This document shows, one piece after another, positions 59,155 to 64,000 of a stretch of DNA of 64,000 bases. The DNA is from Wurfbainia villosa. Its lineage: Eukaryota > Streptophyta > Magnoliopsida > Zingiberales > Zingiberaceae. The notes beneath the pieces are model-generated. The model saw only the letters and a list, made by a program, of their open reading frames with translations, made no database searches and was not told the DNA's origin. Position 1 is the first letter of the stretch; the number at the start of each line of letters is the position of its first letter. Made by a program: the position numbers and the translations under genes. Where the stretch lies: assembly GCA_025175895.1 (NCBI GenBank), contig CM045997.1, positions 101,108,479-101,172,478 of the forward strand, in the 5' to 3' direction.

Positions 59155-59535
59155 CGGCTATGTCATGTCTTCGGGTCTTATACTGCCAAGACTACCCACT
59201 TGGACTTATACGTACACCGCCAAGACTATACACTTGGACTTACATGGCCAAGACTTCACCCTTGGTCTTTTCCTTTGTCAAATATCCAGATTTGGACTTT
59301 CAATGGCAAGACTACACCCTTAGACTTACATGGTCAATACTGCACCCTTGGACTTTCCATTTGCCAAGTATCCAAACTTGGAATTCTCCATGCCAAGACC
59401 ATTCTTGGACTTTCCCTTGCCAAGTCTCCAAACTTGGACTTCTCCATTTCCAAGTATCCATACTTGGACTTCTCCATTTCCAAGTATCCATACTTGGACT
59501 TTCCATGCCAAATATTTAAACATAGACTTTCCAAC
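59155..59535 (-). repeat. About 30-bp tandem array in the E11 LTR
   Basis: A dozen or so units of the type CCAAGTATCCATACTTGGAC, the best ones at 59395-59510 being 29-30 bp. Long frames on both strands (59113-59701) are by-products of unit length near a multiple of three. Confidence 0.85.
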
Positions 59536-59784
59536 CCAAGTATCGAAACTTAGACTTCCCTTAGAGTCTCACTCGAGTCTGGTCAACCTTGACCCAAGGT
59601 TGATTGCTCCAACAATCTCCCCCTTAAACAAACTCCCCCATATGACGGATGTTCCAAACATCCACTTGTCATATGGTCAACATATGGTCAAACTCTTATA
59701 GTCAACCATATTGACAAATATTAAAACACTACTCAAGTCCCACTCAAGTCTGGTCAATCATAACCTGGGCCAATTGCACCAACA

Positions 59785-61575
59785 ATCTCCCTTTTTTTTA
59801 TGCTTGACAATACCTTTACGTTAGATTGTCACATAACCCAACTTAACTCTTCTTATGCTAAAGCATAATGAAGGTTTACCTAACTTAAACCCTCACTTCT
59901 CCCCCTTTGGCATACATCAAAAAGCCTACCATGGTTTTCAATGTATCATATACCAATGAGATCATTCATTCTCTCCCTTGGTAAAAAATCATCTTGGATG
60001 CCTTCACTCTTCTTAGTGATACAACCATTATGACTAATGAGAGGCAATCCATAATGAAGGTTTACCTAACCCTCACTTCTACCCCTTTGTAATCAAAATT
60101 TATCTATCATACCAAAATGGATGACCTCCCCTTAAAGGCTAACTCCCCCTTGATCATTGCACCAACAAATGTCCTTGGAGAGTTCCTAAACCTATAGAAA
60201 CTCTAAACAATCTTAATTAAGAGTAAAAATTCAACCTTAAACTTTAACCTCCCTTAAAATTCAATACTTTACCCTAAATAACTCTCCTAATCATTTTCAA
60301 TGATTATTTCACCCTTCCAAAGCTTTCTAAAGCATATCCTAGGGTTATGAGACATTAGGGTACCTAGGGGTGACATCTTGTTCAACCAAAATCAATATCA
60401 ACAGTCAACTAAAATCAGTAATTAGTTGATTGCCACCAACACCAGTTGATTGGTTTTTGCAAACTGCAGAAATTAGATTTCAGAATCAAGTTTTGAAAAA
60501 TCATAAGTAATTATACATATTTTAAAAAATCTTGAAAATTAATACGTACATTACTTACATGAAATACAATGAGTGAAAAAAAATTTATAATAAAATACCC
60601 CATTATTTTAATGAATTGATACAAAGTCCAAAAGCATTAAAAACTTTCAATGTTTTGCCAAACTTTGTGTCAATATGATCAATGGTGATCGATATCAAAA
60701 GATTAACTTCACCAAGTTTTATCAAAATGATTTAAAAATATTTTTCAAATCTTATTTTGAACCATGATCTATGGGCTAGATGTGCATAACTTGTACGTTA
60801 GCTTTCCTCATGATTCCTCAATGTCATATTATGAGTTTGAGTTCATCTAGATGCAACATCTATGCATCTTGAACTTAACGCATTTTCCTAACATCTCACA
60901 TGTGTCTAGGGTGTATCAATACACACACAAGTCATCCTTATAGTTTTTGTGAGATGTGGATTTTTTTCTTCCCTAAATCTAATGGTTCATGCATATATCT
61001 AGGCATATCCAATTTGGTTCGCTTATCTTCGAACTTCAAATCAATGTCATTGTTTTTAATTTCAAATTAATTATCCTAAATGCATGAATATGATCAATAC
61101 ATAAATGATTGCATAAATTAAGCATATTTTCCATTGATGCATGATTTCATAACATAATAAAATTAAACCTAAACATTATCATGACATTTTATATGATCAA
61201 ATGAAGTATGATGTCATGACATGGCATATAGAAAACAAATCATGACAAGTATATGATACAAAGGTATAGAGATACCAAAATTTTAAATCTAATTGCAATT
61301 TTCTAGGATTATACCATTTTACCATAACCAACTAAATCCCTCAAGTGCATCAAAAATCTAAAATGACACATTATGGCCTTCTAATCTATTTGTGCCAATC
61401 ATGATCAAATTTTCAAACATTATAATTTCTATTGGTACATCTTAAAATCTCTTAGGATACAAATCTTATCTCATTTTTAGGGTATCACATTACCTTGAAA
61501 ATGTCCTAAAGTGTCAACTCTACCATGGTTAGGTTAACTACCTATCCATTAAAGGTTGACACACCCTAAACCCAT
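59785..61575 (-). other. E11 non-coding interior (pol missing)
   Basis: About 1.8 kb without domains. CTTCTCCCCCTTTGGCATAC at 59897-59916 is a purine tract of the sort seen in Sirevirus 3' regions. 60880-60960 (TCTCACATGTGTCTAGGGTG and TTTTGTGAGATGTGG) resembles the E2/E6 gag-to-protease spacer. So 3' region and spacer appear joined directly, with pol lost between, near 60350-60850. Confidence 0.6.
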
Positions 61576-62836
61576 TTAGCATGAGAGAATCACGCTCCTA
61601 GGAACCCAATACCTATTGTAGCTCCTTGGGGTTACAAGGTACTCACTAGGGATAACTTCCCTTAGTACCTTCCTAATGGCCCTCCTAGGCTTGGAAGCCT
61701 TGGTCAGTTTGGTATTCTCAATGTTAACCCTAGGGATAACTTCCCTTGTAACCTTGTTAGTGGTGTTCCTAGGATTCTTTGAAACCTTGGCCACTAGAAA
61801 CTTACCATAGTCAATTCTAGGGATGACTTTCCTTATGACCTTGTTATTCCTAGACCTAGGATTTGTTCCATAGTTAAATGGACCACTATGATAAGAAGGC
61901 ATTACCTTCTTGGACTTAGGTTTGTGACCCAAATCCTTCTTTTCCTTAGGTAGGTCTTGCCTCCTAGAATCTAGACATTGCCCATTTGATCCTTTAATTG
62001 AATTTGTCATCATATTGAGGGACTTTTCTAATACTCAAGGCTTGATTTTCCTTTTCTAATACCTCAAGTTTTGTTTTTCCATTATTTCTTGAGATATTCT
62101 TCTTCCTAGGCATATATCTAGATTTCTTAGGGTTATTGCCTAGGTTTTTGTCATTCTTAGATGGGGTAGTCCAAGAGTTATCCTTAGGCCTAATATTATA
62201 AGATTTATCACCTAAGGAAAAAAATACTTATTTCTAGCATGCTTTTCATGATTAACAATAGCAAGTGAATTAAAACGTGATATATTGCTAGCATGCTTGT
62301 TGTCCTTACATAAAGAAAGAGCATTATTAAAATTTACCTTAGGGTTTGCCTTAGCTCCCCCTACATATGAAGATCCTCCTTTGCCCTTCCGAAGGTGACT
62401 CACCCTAGAACATTGACTTCTATAGTGGTCCCTTTATTGGCATTTGAAGCACACACTGTGCTCCTTGTTTTTCCTTATCAGGGCTTCGACCTCCTTTGAC
62501 TTTTCTTTGTCTTTTGACACTTGAATTATCTCCTTCTTGATTAAATTATGGCACTTTCTCTTAGAGTAACTCTTCTTCCTACACTCAAAACACATTATAT
62601 GATATTTATTTTTAGGAATTGTGCTTGAGTTACCTATAAATGGGTCTTGAGCTTGTTCTTGGTTTCTCTCGGAGGTAGATGGTTCTTCTTGCTCTTGCTT
62701 TGGTGTCAAGTGTCTCTTCTCCCCCTCAATCCTAGAGGTGAAGACTTCTAAGACTTCCTCTTCCTCGGATGTTGAGCATCTCTCAACTTCTAATTCTTTG
62801 AGCTCTTGAGAGGACGAGTATTCTTCCTCCTTATAC
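61576..62836 (-). pseudogene. E11 gag remnant with two zinc knuckles
   Basis: Minus-strand frames: an acidic Glu/Ser stretch at 62710-62836, then CFECRKKSYSKRKC (the His is replaced) and CFKCQ followed by a stop and RDHYRSQC, two CCHC knuckles about 45 residues apart. Next a KGKGGSSYVG linker, and at 61576-62013 a region with repeats of KVIRKVIPRIDY/REVIPRV type ending RYWVPRSVI. Two knuckles and the WVP motif fit Sirevirus-like gag. At least three frame breaks. Confidence 0.75.
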
Positions 62837-63132
62837 TTTTTTTTTTTGATTAACCTATGGTGTCGGGCTTGCGCCCACTAGTCCACAGGGCCAACCGACC
62901 CCGCCCCAAGGCCTTCAACTAGAGTCCCCACCGGTTGATGAGAGTAAATCAGGGTGACGGGTGGACCGTGGCGTATGAGCCCATGGGCGCCTGATGGGCC
63001 AACCACGCTGGGACGGGGGGGGGGCATCGTGCACCGCCACCCGCCCAGCGCATGCTGCCAGGGTGGAATCGACCCCAGGCCGTTTCAAAGGAGCCCTTTG
63101 CTCGGAACCACCACGTCGTTGCCCTGGGGGCG
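62837..63132 (-). mobile_element. tRNA-derived SINE (296 bp)
   Basis: GC-rich unit in A/T-rich DNA, with an 11-base poly-A tail on the minus strand (62837-62847) and a 15-bp target-site duplication TCTTCCTCC-T/G-TATAC (62822-62836 and 63133-63147) with one mismatch. Minus-strand box B GGGTCGATTCC (63065-63075) matches 10 of 11 positions of the RNA polymerase III consensus, and GGCAACGACGTGG (63111-63123) sits at box A distance, about 10 bases from the 5' end. It encodes no protein; SINEs move with LINE-encoded machinery. It lies in E11 gag. Frames at 62915-63236 are by-products. Confidence 0.85.
63065..63075 (-). promoter_or_regulatory. Pol III box B of the SINE
   Basis: Minus strand GGGTCGATTCC against consensus GGTTCGANTCC. 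Paired with the box A-like sequence at 63111-63123. Confidence 0.7.
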
Positions 63133-63148
63133 TCTTCCTCCGTATACT

Positions 63149-64000
63149 TGATGTAATTGAGAGGTGTCCAATGGCAATCACCTTAGAAGTTATTAATAAA
63201 ATTCACTATTTGAGTATACATTATATATGTATTTGATTGGATATTAAACTCATGTACTGAAGTCCACAATACGATTCATGGTATGAAAGAAATTGTTATT
63301 GGATCATAATTAGTGGGTATCTTATCATGTGTAATCATATAAGTATTGAAACTATCCCTAGTCGATGAATTGATGAAATTGGACATCATCAATTCTGTGA
63401 GACTAGCACATGTTATGCTTCTTGGTTTATCCAAGCATTCGATACTCACTGAATGGAAGCATAGGGATGCTGAGAGTGAACATGTAAATGCTAGTTATGG
63501 TAACTAGTTCATTAAAGTGATCTTCTATGAGACTTCATATGGTTCTATATGTCGTTGAAGATCTCATTGTAGCTTGAGTTTGAGCTTCCTTAGACTTGAG
63601 GTATTCAAGTCACCTAGATCATGATGCCTTATACTTTGACTTCTTTGCAGCCATCTCCATAGGAGGTGTAACTCGGGGATGAATAGGCCACAAAGGATTC
63701 ACTACTTCTAATAAAGGAGATGTATACCCTCAGCCTCTTGTCAAGATTATTATTCATCAGTCTCTGGCCAGAGCAAACATGTTAAGAAGATAGTCTTCTT
63801 GGGAACATGTCGAAATAACTTGAATCCACAGGACAAGGAAATTAAGTTAGTCAAGGTGTGATGTAGTCATCCTAGTGGGGACAAACACATAGACCATGTC
63901 CTGAACCAAGTAGGTATAGGATGAGTAAAATGAACAAGGCTTTAACAATTGTAGCTATTAAAGGTTTAGAAACATTCTGGAGTCGATTTAGACTTTCCGT
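63149..64000 (+). repeat. E12: LTR of the E5 family, 5' end (runs off window)
   Basis: Starts TGATGTAATTGAGAGGTGTC and matches the minus strand of 41917 downwards, for example TTCACTATTTGAGTATACAT, TATCCCTAGTCGATGAATTG, TGCTAGTTATGGTAACTA and GACTTCATATGGTTCT. More diverged from E5 (roughly 75-80% by eye) than LTR pairs within elements. Its left end abuts E11 gag beside the SINE duplication, so an E5-family element inserted here in plus orientation, or this is its solo LTR. Confidence 0.75.

Larger units (their letters stand above)
58681..59784 (-). repeat. E11 3' LTR, partial, with doubled start
   Basis: Minus strand starts TGTTGGTGCAATTGG at 59784, next to a purine tract, and again TGTTGGAGCAATC at 59614, also next to a purine tract GGGGGAGATTG, so a segment of 170 bases with the tract-LTR junction is doubled. 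It continues with a CCAAG array (59155-59535) and GTCGAC palindromes (58705-58985). It ends at 58681 against E7 without its own terminus. Confidence 0.8.
58681..63148 (-). mobile_element. E11: Sirevirus-like element without pol
   Basis: From the right on the minus strand: gag (61576-62836) with two zinc-knuckle remnants, a non-coding stretch, and directly a 3' LTR (58681-59784), with no protease, integrase, RT or RNase H in between. GGGGGAG-type purine tracts (as CTCCCCC on the plus strand) recur at about 59616, 59632, 59903, 60128 and 60161. The LTR matches E9. The right end is cut by E12; the left LTR is cut by E7. Confidence 0.75.

Noticed and set aside
59113..59701. Long overlapping frames on both strands
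   Set aside because: They follow the about 30-bp tandem array of the E11 LTR, whose unit length is near a multiple of three.
62915..63236. GC-rich frames on both strands
   Set aside because: They lie within the SINE and run out of it; no protein features.

Overview
The window reads as heterochromatic or intergenic DNA of a flowering plant. I found no intact host gene, no rRNA or tRNA gene and no prokaryotic feature. Almost every base belongs to a transposable element: Ty1/copia and Ty3/gypsy LTR retrotransposons with tRNA-iMet or tRNA-Asp-like primer sites, a CACTA DNA transposon and a tRNA-derived SINE. The one host-derived piece, a GC-rich DOG1-like exon carried inside the CACTA element, fits a monocot better than a eudicot, but that is only a lean.

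Layout, with elements named E1-E12 and the SINE. E1 (1-8484, minus) is a gypsy-like element with about 3.55 kb LTRs and an almost non-coding interior. E2 (8485-12985, minus) is a Sirevirus-like copia cut in its integrase region by E1. E3 (12986-28039, plus) is an old copia whose 3' LTR is split by E4. E4 (18080-26922, minus) is a complete young copia with target-site duplication (TSD) TTTGG. E5 (28040-41917, minus) is a copia split in its gag zinc-knuckle region by E6. E6 (29398-37898, plus) is a complete Sirevirus-like element with TSD GTTTC, of the same family as E2. E7 (41918-58680, plus) is a copia related to E4, split twice: by E8 (42090-49531, an Athila/Tat-like non-autonomous element that itself holds E9, a solo LTR at 46760-48292 with TSD CCCAC) and by E10 (51288-56147, CACTA, TSD AGG). 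E11 (58681-63148, minus) is a Sirevirus-like element without pol. It holds the SINE (62837-63132) and borders E12, an LTR of the E5 family that runs off the right edge.

The boundaries form a staircase. The right LTR end of E1 abuts broken E2, that of E2 abuts E3, of E3 abuts broken E5, of E5 abuts broken E7, and of E7 abuts broken E11. The simplest reading is successive insertion, E11 oldest and E1 youngest, with all the missing left halves lying left of base 1 in mirror order.

The most interesting items are: the DOG1-like gene fragment captured by the CACTA element; a ~58-nt module shared by two different copia families at different places; four identical-stem hairpins in the E5 leader; a block upstream of the TATA box in E2/E6 LTRs that changes its short motif from copy to copy; clusters of the GTCGAC-centred palindrome in Sirevirus-like LTRs; and a SINE with box A and B motifs and a 15-bp TSD. 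Coordinates, TSDs and motif matches were read by eye; family assignments come from recognised protein motifs, without any database search.
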